DNA of 38,918 nt from Bacilli bacterium. Lineage in GTDB: Bacteria; Bacillota_I; Bacilli_A; RFN20; CAG-826. The stretch is taken from positions 1 through 38,918 of the forward strand of contig JAFTDF010000024.1 in NCBI GenBank assembly GCA_017454295.1, given 5' to 3'. The position numbers and the translations under genes are program-made. Each line of letters opens with the position of its first letter. Positions within the stretch are counted from its first letter, which is position 1. The notes beneath the pieces were generated by a model, which saw only the letters and a program-made list of their open reading frames with translations, made no database searches and was not told the origin of the DNA. Positions 25,344 through 33,991 of the stretch are shown here, piece after piece.

Positions 25344-28106
25344 ATGAAATCGACCGAAACGCTGAAGCAGGAACTCATCGCCGCCAGCGATCGCATTGAC
25401 AAACAACTAGATGATGTGATCAACAGTGTCGAGGATCGGGAGCGAGTATCTGCGGCAATCAAAGATGAGTTCCGAACGCTGATTGTCACGATTGCCAAAA
25501 TGGTTTTCGAGAAGGAAAAGCCCGAAGATTTCAATTCCAATATAGGAATAGAGTGTACTAGACAGGCCATCAAATACTGTGCCGCCAACAAACAATACAG
25601 GCTGATTGACGAATGGTACAAAATGTCAAATGCCGCGCATCACGACGCCAATTATCAGGTCGATGAAGCAACGCGCACATTTTTGCCTATTGCCAGACAT
25701 GTGCCGGACATCAAGCAATTTGTTTTGGATGAATTTGGAATTGAGATTATCAAGCGTTTTCAGTTTTACCCATTGGATCTGGACGAAGACTCCAAATTGA
25801 CGTACTCAAGTTTGCTTACGGGAATAAAAAACGAAGCGAACTCCCGTTCAGACGATGATGAGAGATATGTGGTTACAAAGCATTCGTTCAGGCACCTTGA
25901 TGGCATGTCGTTTTATGAAGTCGGTTTAGCGGTGTACGGCGAAGAAGCCTCTAAATATACATCCTTTCTCGCCTTTTCTATCAAAGAAATAAAAACTCCG
26001 TATCCCATTCGAGTGACAGAATACAAAAACGTCGACATCGTGTGCTTAGGCATTCAAATTAACGTTATGGTCATCTTGGATTATGTGGTGGCCATACCAT
26101 ACAAGATACTAAACGATATAGCTGCGTTATCGGGCCTGCGCCACCTCATACAAGGCGAAGGGGTGGCATATGGTAACTTGATGCGCTTGTTAACCGATAA
26201 AGCGTGGATGGTTTTGGATCTTCTGGAAAACGAAAAATTTGAAAAAGCGCTCGACCTGATAACTGGAAACAACCCAAAGAACGAACTCTACCTAATTCTT
26301 TCAGACCTGAAGAGATTAATCGAGCCGAATTCAGGGTTCCCGTTTCGGCGGACGCTTCGTTATTTGCTTTGTTCTATGCGCGAAAGCACCGTCAAATCAT
26401 GCCGAGCCCCAGAAGATGGCAAACGCTATGGAGACTCTTTTTTCTGGACAAAGTGCTACACATTTGAGAAACAGCCTTTAGTGGCATGTTTGCCGGATTC
26501 GATTACATCAATTCCAATGATGGTTCGCGCTAACCTCTTAGACAAAAAGCCCGAAGTAGAAATCCCGATGCGCTTACATCGCCACCCTGCGTATAGCAAA
26601 CAACTCTTCATTCCCGTACAAAACTTTTTCTTCTTGTGCTCAGGGGAGGATGAAAAGGCAAAAACCGAAGAGATTGCAATGCTAGTCAATCGTTACAACG
26701 ACACTATTTCAAACGCAGTGAAATCTTTGAGAATTGGGATTGCAGGCCAATATCTTTATTCCGTAGACAAGGTCCAATCAATTCTAGAGATACGCGAACA
26801 CGTCCAACAGCTTCGAAAGCAGGGTGTTTTGGATTACCCACAAAAAGCCGATCTTTTCTTAAAAACCGCAACGATTGATGATCCTGCTAAACAGGCTTTC
26901 TTAAGAAAAGCTTTTGTTTCTTCAAAAGTCGCTTTACTTCATGGTCCTGCTGGGACCGGCAAATCAAAGACCATCGAATTGTTCTGCGAGATGATGAAAG
27001 GCGACCGCGTATGTTTCGTCGCAAACGCAAACGCGGCACTCGGTCGTCTTTCTGACACATTGCGAAAAAGGGCCAATACAAATTGTTGGTCATTAAAAAC
27101 CTTTCTTTGCAGAAACCCAAAACCAGATACGAAATGGGTGATATTCGATGAATGCTCCGTCATCTCGAATCGCGATATTACTCGAGCGTTACGGAAATGT
27201 ATAGCAATTAATGCCGGTGTCATCTTTGCAGGCGACCCAGAACAACTAGAGTCCGTGGACTATGGCGGTTGGTTCGGGTATTTTGTCTACGAAGACTTCG
27301 CCTATAACTTGGCCAATAGTTATCGTACGGGCATCCCGCAGCTTCGGACCCTTTGGAATAGAGTTCGTAGCCTTAAAGATGAACACGATATGGAGGCCAT
27401 AAGAACAATACTGGCAGAGAATCATATTGTTCATCCGCTTTGTAAAGATATTGTGAGTTCGCAAAGTAAACATGACGTTATCCTTTGCTTAAATTACGAG
27501 GGAATTTATGGCATTAATTTCTTAAACAGGCTTCTTCAAAGCGGCAATCCGGAAAACATGATTTTGTGGAGACAACGATGCTTTAAGAAAAACGATCCCG
27601 TGATCTTTACGTCAAAGAACTTTTTTGCAGACAGATTAGATGAGTCCGTAAAGGGACAAATTGATTCTGTTACCATCTCGGAAGATGGATATGAAGCGTC
27701 GTTCAAAATCCGTTTAGACAAACCAGTCGGCGAATCGCCCAATTACAAAGTGGTCCAGGAAAACGGCCAGCATTATATGATCGTCATCGTCAATAAACGA
27801 CGCGGGGGCAGCCATCAAGGACACGTCAAAGAGATCCCGTTTCAAACCGCGTACGCTATCTCCATTCATAAATCTCAGGGCCTTGAATATGATGATGTTG
27901 GAATTGTCATTTCTAAGAACATGGTTGATTTCATTACAAAAAACGTCTTTTATACCGCGATAACCAGAGCAAAAAAAGATGTCTCCATATACTGGTCCCC
28001 CGAAACCGAAGTAAATGTGCTTGAGCAACTGGTTCCCCAGCCGAACAACGACTATCATTTGTTAGAATCTTTTATTAAATCCGGGCTTGTTTCAAAAGAC
28101 GCTTAA
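25344..28106 (+). CDS. SF1 (RecD/UvrD-type) helicase with a large unknown N-terminal domain
   Basis: 920 residues. The C-terminal 400 hold the full SF1 set: Walker A HGPAGTGKSKT at about 532, Walker B VIFDECSV at about 601, GDPEQLES at about 629, ISIHKSQGLEYDDV at about 839, and FYTAITRAK at about 868. The last two look like RecD/TrwC-type SF1B enzymes. The first ~480 residues are not recognised. It starts 8 bases after the TOPRIM-like gene, with AAGGA upstream, completing a three-gene operon. An ATPase/TOPRIM/helicase trio recalls Gabija (GajA + GajB) and ATPase-TOPRIM abortive systems of the AbiL type. The helicase call is firm; the defence role is inferred. Confidence 0.85.
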   Translation: MKSTETLKQELIAASDRIDKQLDDVINSVEDRERVSAAIKDEFRTLIVTIAKMVFEKEKPEDFNSNIGIECTRQAIKYCAANKQYRLIDEWYKMSNAAHHDANYQVDEATRTFLPIARHVPDIKQFVLDEFGIEIIKRFQFYPLDLDEDSKLTYSSLLTGIKNEANSRSDDDERYVVTKHSFRHLDGMSFYEVGLAVYGEEASKYTSFLAFSIKEIKTPYPIRVTEYKNVDIVCLGIQINVMVILDYVVAIPYKILNDIAALSGLRHLIQGEGVAYGNLMRLLTDKAWMVLDLLENEKFEKALDLITGNNPKNELYLILSDLKRLIEPNSGFPFRRTLRYLLCSMRESTVKSCRAPEDGKRYGDSFFWTKCYTFEKQPLVACLPDSITSIPMMVRANLLDKKPEVEIPMRLHRHPAYSKQLFIPVQNFFFLCSGEDEKAKTEEIAMLVNRYNDTISNAVKSLRIGIAGQYLYSVDKVQSILEIREHVQQLRKQGVLDYPQKADLFLKTATIDDPAKQAFLRKAFVSSKVALLHGPAGTGKSKTIELFCEMMKGDRVCFVANANAALGRLSDTLRKRANTNCWSLKTFLCRNPKPDTKWVIFDECSVISNRDITRALRKCIAINAGVIFAGDPEQLESVDYGGWFGYFVYEDFAYNLANSYRTGIPQLRTLWNRVRSLKDEHDMEAIRTILAENHIVHPLCKDIVSSQSKHDVILCLNYEGIYGINFLNRLLQSGNPENMILWRQRCFKKNDPVIFTSKNFFADRLDESVKGQIDSVTISEDGYEASFKIRLDKPVGESPNYKVVQENGQHYMIVIVNKRRGGSHQGHVKEIPFQTAYAISIHKSQGLEYDDVGIVISKNMVDFITKNVFYTAITRAKKDVSIYWSPETEVNVLEQLVPQPNNDYHLLESFIKSGLVSKDA

Positions 28107-28524
28107 CTCGATTGCCATCGCGGAAACATCGGGATGCTTCTGTTTCCTTTTTGTTCCCCGCCTGGAGGTTGATCCTGTCGTCGTGCCCCAGTCTCTTTTC
28201 CTCTTTCATGTCTTCGCTGTCCTTTCTTTGCGTTGGGGCGGCGGGGAAGGACATGAATAGCCAAAAACCGGGAAAAGGGAAAAAGCGGGCATGGCGGCCC
28301 AGACTGTTGCAATCTTTCTGTCAAGTAACAACTAACTTGATAAACGGTATCTATGCTGTGAAATCTTGGTTGGATTCGTGTTCTTTACAATGACCATTTC
28401 CTGTGCTCTGATTTCTTTTCCTTTGGCTCTTTCTGGTACCAAAACTCCTTTGGCAGAATTGCTGCGACAAGAATAACGGTCGTTCCCAAGCGGTTTGTTG
28501 CGTCGCGTTTCGTGTGCTTATCCA
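28107..28524. other. Non-coding stretch beyond the defence cassette, with an IS30-like leader relic
   Basis: About 420 bases with no credible gene. GTTTCCTTTTTGTTCCCCG (from 28141) followed by CCTGGAGG resembles 23040-23070, and ACTGTTGCAATC near 28303 resembles CTGTTGCGAT near 23123, in the same order and orientation. This suggests a second remnant of a related insertion sequence bounding the cassette. No transposase codons remain. The similarity was judged by eye. Confidence 0.4.
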
Positions 28525-28553
28525 TTGGATAAAGTCACTTATAGTGGCATAAT
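28525..28553 (+). promoter_or_regulatory. lgt promoter
   Basis: TTGGAT (28525-28530), 17 bases, CATAAT (28548-28553) with an extended TGG before it. ATG 28563 is only 9 bases after the -10, leaving at most a 2-3 base leader and no ribosome binding site. Confidence 0.6.
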
Positions 28554-28562
28554 CATAGCACT

Positions 28563-30026
28563 ATGGGAATCGCATTTTTGATCATCGGATTGCTATCCAT
28601 CGCTGGTGGCATGGCCTTATCCATCTATTTCACCCGGGCTTACGTCAAAGACGAGAAGACCCTTATTCCGGAGAAAAAACACCTCCTCTATGTCGGTGGT
28701 GGTTTGCTTCTTTCCGGCATCGGGGCCATTTTCTTAACCATTTGCCCCAATGTTTGGAAGGAATGGAATATGGCGGGCGGCCATTTGGCCATGGGCATCA
28801 TCGGCAATTTCTTCTTTGCCGTTTGCTTCCTCTTGCTATGGTATGCCTTCTATGTCCGCTTCTATAAGAAAGGGCTGCAACAAGATGCCAAACTCTTCAA
28901 ATGGGTCCGCATCGCGATGTTCTCTTGCATCCCCTTGTCTTTGGCCTTCTTCCTGCTCGCCGGCGAAGGGATGGCCCCTTATCTGTTCTATCCTTTGGCC
29001 AATGGCATCGTCATCAATGGCCATGGGTTTGGCTTATACAATTACCTCAACGAAGGCAGCAGCGAACATGCCGGCGGCCTCCATATCGCCTTTTATGGCA
29101 TCGTGATTTTGGCCGGGGCCATCATCGCCTATAAGATCTCCGATCACCATATGTATCAAAAATATGGCCGTCATGGCATCATCGACGGTTGCTTCCTTTG
29201 GGCTTTCCCTTCTGGGATTATCGGCGCCCGAATTTGGTATGTCGTCGGCAACTGGAACGGCGATGGCGCCGGCGGACCGAATTATTCCCAATATTGCGCG
29301 GATGGCCAATGGTTTAAGATGTTCGCCATTTGGGAAGGTGGGCTTACCATCCTCGGTGGGGCGGTCTTTGGCATCGCCGCCGGGGTCATTTACATGCTGA
29401 TCCGCCGCAAATACGTGGATATCCGCGTGGCCGTCGACTTGATCGTGCCCACCATCTTGATCGCCCAAGCCATTGGACGTTGGGGCAATTTCTTCAACCA
29501 CGAAGTCTATGGCCAAAAAGTGGCGATGGAATCTCTCGGCTTCTTGCCGACCTGGCTTCGCAACCAAATGGCCACCGCCTTCTATGGCGGGGTGCCCACC
29601 GCGGAAGCCTATATCCCCTTATTTTTAATCGAAGGGGCAATCAACATCGCCGGTTATTTCGTCATCTGGTATGGCGTGCGTCTATTGTGGAAGAAAGGGC
29701 GCGCCCTGGGCGATTTGGCAGGCTGCTATTTGATTTGGTATGGCATCGTCCGCATGATTCTCGAACCGTTGCGCGACCGTAGCTATAACATGGGCCAAAA
29801 CGGCTTGTGGTCCTTCTGGAACTCCATGGTTTATGTCCTCCTTGGCCTTGCCGTGATCGCGGGTTGCCAACTCTATGCCTGGTATCGCAAGAAGCATGGG
29901 CTTCCCGAAGAAATCAACCGCGCCCCCATGCCCAAAGCGAAAAAAGCCCCTGCGAAATCGGGCACTATCGATTCGAACGCTTTGAAATCCGCTCCGAAGC
30001 AACGGAAGAAAGAGGAGGAAGAATAA
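28563..30026 (+). CDS. lgt: Prolipoprotein diacylglyceryl transferase with an N-terminal membrane extension
   Basis: 487 residues, against about 260-300 in typical Lgt. Lgt attaches diacylglycerol from phosphatidylglycerol to the lipobox Cys of prelipoproteins, so it acts on the lipoproteins in this window. The catalytic core is at about 200-440: GARIWYVVGNW, WEGGLTILGGAVFG, and the signature QAIGRWGNFFNHEVYG. The first ~165 residues add about four membrane helices not in the standard enzyme, and the last ~35 are a Lys/Pro-rich tail. Its stop overlaps the trxB ATG by one base. lgt-trxB-whiA is a familiar Firmicutes order. Function sure, extension unexplained. Confidence 0.9.
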   Translation: MGIAFLIIGLLSIAGGMALSIYFTRAYVKDEKTLIPEKKHLLYVGGGLLLSGIGAIFLTICPNVWKEWNMAGGHLAMGIIGNFFFAVCFLLLWYAFYVRFYKKGLQQDAKLFKWVRIAMFSCIPLSLAFFLLAGEGMAPYLFYPLANGIVINGHGFGLYNYLNEGSSEHAGGLHIAFYGIVILAGAIIAYKISDHHMYQKYGRHGIIDGCFLWAFPSGIIGARIWYVVGNWNGDGAGGPNYSQYCADGQWFKMFAIWEGGLTILGGAVFGIAAGVIYMLIRRKYVDIRVAVDLIVPTILIAQAIGRWGNFFNHEVYGQKVAMESLGFLPTWLRNQMATAFYGGVPTAEAYIPLFLIEGAINIAGYFVIWYGVRLLWKKGRALGDLAGCYLIWYGIVRMILEPLRDRSYNMGQNGLWSFWNSMVYVLLGLAVIAGCQLYAWYRKKHGLPEEINRAPMPKAKKAPAKSGTIDSNALKSAPKQRKKEEEE

Positions 30027-30931
30027 TGCTTGATTGTTTGGTCATCGGCGCCGGCATTGCCGGCATCACCGCCGGTATCTATTTGAAGCGGGGCAATTTA
30101 AACGCCTTGGTTTTGGACAAAGGCGCCCCCGGGGGAAAACTCAATAACATCCATCGCATCGACAATTATCCCGGGACCTCCAAAATCCCCGGACCCGATT
30201 TGGCCATGGCTTTATTTAACCAAGCCTCCGAACTCGGCGTCGAATTCGGCTATGGGTCGGTGTTTGAGGTGCGCAAAGAAAAGAACTTGTTCCTCGTTAA
30301 AACCGACGCGGGTGATTATCAAGCCAAAACCGTGATCGTCGCCACCGGGGTCGAGAATAAGAAACTCGGGATTCCCGGAGAAGACGCTTTCCTTGGGAAA
30401 GGCGTGTCCTATTGCGCCACTTGCGATGGTAATTTCTTTAAAGGCAAGGATGTGGCCCTGGTGGGCAACGCCGACCACGCCGTCGAAGACGCCATCTATC
30501 TTGCCGGGTTGGTGAATCATCTTTATTTCCTCTATCCGGAGGCCCTTGCCGCCACCCCCGCCCACGAAGAAGAGCTGCGGGCTTGCGCCAACGTCGAATT
30601 CATCCCCATCGACGCCTCTATCAAAATCGAAGGCGACGCCCATGTGGAAGGCTTCCTCTACCGCCAAGGCGAGGAAGAGAAACGCATCGCCGTCGACGCG
30701 GTCTTCCCCCTCTATGGGGAGAAATCCTCGACCGCCTTCCTTTCGCCTTTAGGCGTGAAGAACAACAAAGGTTTCATCGTCGTGGATGCCAATATGCAAA
30801 CTAGCGTCCCCGGGCTTTATGCCTGCGGCGACATCATCGATAAGAAATTGCGGCAACTCGTCAACGCCGCCGGCGAAGCCGCCGTGGCCGCGACCATGGC
30901 CTTAAGCTACGCTAGAGCCTGGAAAGAATAA
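30026..30931 (+). CDS. trxB: Thioredoxin-disulfide reductase
   Basis: 301 residues; FAD enzyme that uses NADPH to reduce thioredoxin. Motifs in order: N-terminal FAD fold DCLVIGAGIAGITAGIY, the redox pair CATC in SYCATCDGNFF (about 131-140), an NADPH-binding region starting KDVALVGNADHA, and the C-terminal FAD motif GLYACGDI. The NADPH loop reads GNADHA rather than the usual GGGxSA, so cofactor preference could differ, as in ferredoxin- or flavodoxin-linked relatives. AGAGGAGG lies before the ATG, which shares one base with the lgt stop. A frame extending back to 29807 is only overlap with lgt. Confidence 0.88.
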   Translation: MLDCLVIGAGIAGITAGIYLKRGNLNALVLDKGAPGGKLNNIHRIDNYPGTSKIPGPDLAMALFNQASELGVEFGYGSVFEVRKEKNLFLVKTDAGDYQAKTVIVATGVENKKLGIPGEDAFLGKGVSYCATCDGNFFKGKDVALVGNADHAVEDAIYLAGLVNHLYFLYPEALAATPAHEEELRACANVEFIPIDASIKIEGDAHVEGFLYRQGEEEKRIAVDAVFPLYGEKSSTAFLSPLGVKNNKGFIVVDANMQTSVPGLYACGDIIDKKLRQLVNAAGEAAVAATMALSYARAWKE

Positions 30932-30947
30932 CCGATTGGGGTTGCCG

Positions 30948-31889
30948 ATGATCGCCAAAGAACTCTCTTTTTCCCGCAAGGCCAAAGAAGAAATCGCGTC
31001 TTTGCCTTTTCCCAAGACGCAAGCCAAGGCGTTATTAAGCGGTTTTGCCAAGACCGCCGGTTCCTTGCGCTTATCTTCCGAAGGGGAGGAAATCGATTGT
31101 TCGAGCGATTCCGCCCAAATCGCCAAAGCCCTCTATTCTTTGGCCAATGCCGTCTATGGGCCGATTGCCCGCTTTTCGTTTACCCGGTCCGCCAAAATCC
31201 ATAAGAAAATGCGTTACCACGTCTTACTCCAAGGCAAGGTGATGGAAGATCTGGAGCTCGATTTCATGTCTTCGAAGATTCCGTCTTTCGTTTTGGGAAA
31301 AGAGGAACTGGAGCGGTGCTATCTCTCCGGCGCCTTTTTGGCTTCGGGCTCGGTCAACGATCCCCATTCGAGCAATTACCATTTGGAGATCGTTTGCGCC
31401 GATCCTGGTTTTGCCAAATGGCTGATTCATCTGATTAACAAAGCTTCTGGGCATCTTTTCGAAGCCAAATCCACGTCCCGCCGCGGCCAGACCATCGTCT
31501 ATTTGAAAAAGGCGGAGCAGATTTCCGATTTCCTGGTCTTAGTGGGCGCCACCGATGCGTGCTTGGAATTTGAGAATGTGCGGATCGACCGCGACTTCTC
31601 CAACATCGGGAACCGCTTGGCCAATCTCGACGGGGCCAATATGGCGAAGACCTTATCGGTGGGGGCTAGGCAAGAACAAGAGATCCGTTATCTCGTTGAG
31701 AAAAACGGATGGGATGGCTATCACGGAAAAAAGAAAGCGGTGATGGAACTGCGTTTATCCCATCCCGATGCCTCTTTATCCGAATTATCCGCCCTATTAA
31801 GCGAAGCCCTGAACGCCAAAATTGGCAAATCCAACGTCAATCATTTGCTGCGCGATCTCCATCGGGAGTACGAGGAAAGCCATGGCTGA
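30948..31889 (+). CDS. whiA: WhiA DNA-binding regulator
   Basis: About 313 residues, the usual length. WhiA combines a degenerate LAGLIDADG-type domain (here roughly residues 1-200, including CYLSGAFLASGSVNDPHSSNYHLEI) with a C-terminal helix-turn-helix (MELRLSHPDASLSELSALL ... IGKSNVNHLLRDL). In Firmicutes it influences cell division and chromosome segregation; in actinomycetes, sporulation. ATG 30948 is preferred; TTG 30936 is the alternative, and neither has a strong ribosome site. Follows trxB by 16 bases. The rapZ and yvcK genes that usually lie between trxB and whiA are missing. Confidence 0.9.
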   Translation: MIAKELSFSRKAKEEIASLPFPKTQAKALLSGFAKTAGSLRLSSEGEEIDCSSDSAQIAKALYSLANAVYGPIARFSFTRSAKIHKKMRYHVLLQGKVMEDLELDFMSSKIPSFVLGKEELERCYLSGAFLASGSVNDPHSSNYHLEIVCADPGFAKWLIHLINKASGHLFEAKSTSRRGQTIVYLKKAEQISDFLVLVGATDACLEFENVRIDRDFSNIGNRLANLDGANMAKTLSVGARQEQEIRYLVEKNGWDGYHGKKKAVMELRLSHPDASLSELSALLSEALNAKIGKSNVNHLLRDLHREYEESHG

Positions 31890-32115
31890 GAAACCTTTTT
31901 GCAGTGACGAAGAATATCTTAGGGAATTAGGGAAAAACCTGGCCGCTTTGCGGAAGAAGAAAGGTTATACCCAATTGCTTTTATCCATTGATTCGGGCGT
32001 GGCGAAGTCTTATCTGGCCGAGCTGGAACGGGGGAAGCGCAACCCTACCTTGACCACTTTGCGGAAACTCCTCAAACCTTTGGGCGGGCAAATCCGTATG
32101 ATATTACCGAAATAA
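31882..32115 (+). CDS. Small XRE-family helix-turn-helix regulator
   Basis: 77 residues, starting inside the last codons of whiA (8-base overlap), with GAGGAAAG before the ATG. The fold is a lone Cro/C1-type helix-turn-helix: LGKNLAALRKKKGYTQLLLSIDSG then AKSYLAELERGKRNPTLTTL. No sensor domain. It could regulate the operon or itself; target unknown. Ends at a terminator. Confidence 0.85.
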   Translation: MAEKPFCSDEEYLRELGKNLAALRKKKGYTQLLLSIDSGVAKSYLAELERGKRNPTLTTLRKLLKPLGGQIRMILPK

Positions 32116-32142
32116 CGCACGGAAACCGCGTGCGTTTTTTTC
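32115..32142 (+). terminator. Terminator after the lgt-trxB-whiA operon
   Basis: ACGCAC pairs with GTGCGT (extended by GG/CC with a bulge), followed by seven T. Confidence 0.8.
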
Positions 32143-32182
32143 TTGCGGGGTTATACTAAACCGAACGTGGAGGTAATTTGTC

Positions 32183-32731
32183 ATGAAACGAAACCTTGGT
32201 CCCCAAACCTATGTCTACCCGATGCCGGTGCTGATTCTTGGCACCTATGATCAAGATGGGAATCCCGATGCGATGAACGCCGCCTGGGGCGGTACTTACG
32301 ACACCAATATGGTCACGGTTTCCTTGTCGAAGCACCAAACCACCGAAAACCTAGAAGCCAACGGCTGTTTCACGATGGCCTTTGGCACCAAGTCCACCCT
32401 GAAGGCCTGCGATTACGTCGGCATCGTCTCCGCGAAGAACGAAAAAGACAAAATTGCCAAATCCGGCCTTACTCCGAGCAAGGCGCCCCATATCAACGCC
32501 CCCGTGTTTGAGGAGTTCCCCCTTACTTTGGAATGCCAAGTCGTTTCCTTCCAAGAAGGAACCTTGATCGGACGCATCCTCAATGTCATCGTCGACGATA
32601 AGGTTTTAACCGATGGGAAAATCGATCCCGCCAAGATGGAAGCCATCGTCTATGAACCGGCTACGCACCATTATTTATTGGCCGCGGAAGTGGTAGGCCA
32701 AGCCTTCAAAGACGGGCTCGCTTTGAAGTGA
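32183..32731 (+). CDS. Flavin reductase-like / flavoredoxin family protein
   Basis: 182 residues. MPVLILGTYDQDGNPDAMNAAWGGTYD, followed by VTVSLSKHQTTENL and FTMAFGTKSTLKACDYVGIVS, is the FMN-binding split-barrel pattern of flavin reductase-like (flavoredoxin) proteins. These bind FMN and move electrons between NAD(P)H or ferredoxin and various acceptors. GGAGG is 9-10 bases before the ATG, with TATACT at 32152 as a likely -10. Monocistronic, between two terminators. Electron partner unknown. Confidence 0.82.
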   Translation: MKRNLGPQTYVYPMPVLILGTYDQDGNPDAMNAAWGGTYDTNMVTVSLSKHQTTENLEANGCFTMAFGTKSTLKACDYVGIVSAKNEKDKIAKSGLTPSKAPHINAPVFEEFPLTLECQVVSFQEGTLIGRILNVIVDDKVLTDGKIDPAKMEAIVYEPATHHYLLAAEVVGQAFKDGLALK

Positions 32732-32756
32732 TTTTCGCTTCCGAAGAAACCTTTGG

Positions 32757-32797
32757 CGCAGGGGCGTTTCCAAATCGCGGGAAATCCCCTGCGTTTT
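32757..32797 (+). terminator. Terminator upstream of gap
   Basis: CGCAGGGG pairs with CCCCTGCG; the inner TTTCC / GGAAA extends the stem; TTTT follows. Confidence 0.75.
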
Positions 32798-32799
32798 CA

Positions 32800-32828
32800 T
32801 TGAAAACGTGCGGATATTAGGTGATAAT
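32800..32828 (+). promoter_or_regulatory. gap: gap promoter
   Basis: TTGAAA (32800-32805), 17 bases, GATAAT (32823-32828). AAGGAGG at 32845-32851 lies 10 bases before the ATG. No CggR-like operator recognised. Confidence 0.65.
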
Positions 32829-32861
32829 TAGTCCGCAATCAAACAAGGAGGACATATATAA

Positions 32862-33929
32862 ATGTCAGTTAAAGTTGCGATTAACGGATTCGGACGCATT
32901 GGCCGTCTCGCTTTCCGCCAGATGTTCGGTGCCGAAGGCTATGAAGTCGTCGCCATCAACGACCTCACCAGCCCCAAGATGCTCGCCAACCTCTTGAAGT
33001 ATGACACCGCCCAGAAGGGTTATTGCGGTGTGATCGGCGAACATCTCCACACCGTCGAATCCAAGGAACCGATCTTCGAAGAAGACGGCAAGACCGTCAA
33101 GGTTCCCGGCGCCATCATCGTCGATGGCAAGGAAATCACCATCTATGCCGAACCCAAGGCCGCCAACCTCCCCTGGGGTAAGCTCGGCGTCGACGTCGTG
33201 CTCGAATGCACCGGCTTCTATTGCTCCAAGGAAAAATCCATGGCCCACATCGAAGCGGGCGCCAAGAAGGTCGTTATCTCCGCTCCCGCCGGCAAAGACC
33301 TCAAGACCATCGTCTTCTCCGTCAACGAAAAGACCTTGACCAAGGAAGATCAAGTCATCTCCGCCGCCAGCTGCACCACCAACTGCCTCGCCCCGATGGC
33401 CAAAGCCCTCAACGACGCCTTCCCGATCCAATCCGGTATCATGACCACCGTCCACGCCTACACCGGTGACCAAATGATCCTCGATGGTCCCCACCGGAAA
33501 GGTGACCTCCGCCGTGCCCGTGCCGGTGCCGCCAACATCGTTCCCAACTCCACCGGTGCCGCCAAAGCCATCGGCCTCGTCATCCCCGAACTCAACGGCA
33601 AGCTCATCGGCTCCGCTCAGCGTGTCCCCGTCCCGACTGGTTCCACCACCTTGCTCGTGGCCGTCGTCAAGGGTGAAGATGTCACTCCCGAAAAGATCAA
33701 TGCCGCGATGAAGGCCCAAGCCTCCGCTTCCTTCGGTTATACCGAAGAACCGATCGTCTCCTCCGACGTCATCGGTATGCGCTTCGGCTCCCTCTTCGAT
33801 GCCACCCAGACCATGGTCGCCAAGATCGGCGAAGGCCTCTATCAGGTCCAAGTCGTTGCTTGGTATGACAACGAGAACTCCTACACTTCTCAGATGGTCC
33901 GTACCATCAAGTACTTCGCCGAACTCTAA
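32862..33929 (+). CDS. gap: Glyceraldehyde-3-phosphate dehydrogenase
   Basis: 355 residues, about 20 more than common. It oxidises glyceraldehyde-3-phosphate to 1,3-bisphosphoglycerate with NAD. The nucleotide fold starts [17 protein letters not shown], with ND of VVAINDLTS favouring NAD; the active-site Cys is in [17 protein letters not shown] (about 171). Extra residues lie in the loop [18 protein letters not shown] before [13 protein letters not shown]. Codon choice is extremely C-biased, in line with very high expression. Single gene with its own promoter and terminator, ahead of pgk-tpi. Confidence 0.96.
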   Translation: MSVKVAINGFGRIGRLAFRQMFGAEGYEVVAINDLTSPKMLANLLKYDTAQKGYCGVIGEHLHTVESKEPIFEEDGKTVKVPGAIIVDGKEITIYAEPKAANLPWGKLGVDVVLECTGFYCSKEKSMAHIEAGAKKVVISAPAGKDLKTIVFSVNEKTLTKEDQVISAASCTTNCLAPMAKALNDAFPIQSGIMTTVHAYTGDQMILDGPHRKGDLRRARAGAANIVPNSTGAAKAIGLVIPELNGKLIGSAQRVPVPTGSTTLLVAVVKGEDVTPEKINAAMKAQASASFGYTEEPIVSSDVIGMRFGSLFDATQTMVAKIGEGLYQVQVVAWYDNENSYTSQMVRTIKYFAEL

Positions 33930-33943
33930 TCCATCGGCATTCC

Positions 33944-33969
33944 AAAGGGTCGCTCCGGCGGCCCTTTTT
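33944..33969 (+). terminator. gap terminator
   Basis: AAAGGG, a bulged T, CGC, loop TCCG, GCG, G, CCCTTT, then more T. Confidence 0.75.
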
Positions 33970-33991
33970 CGTTCCCCGAAATATGGAAAGG

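Noticed and set aside
28103..28324. Minus-strand frame beyond the helicase
   Set aside because: No ribosome site, no recognisable residues; overlaps the IS-like relic.
29807..30025. Upstream extension of trxB
   Set aside because: The extension is only a shadow of the lgt 3' end; AGAGGAGG and ATG 30026 give a normal TrxB N terminus.
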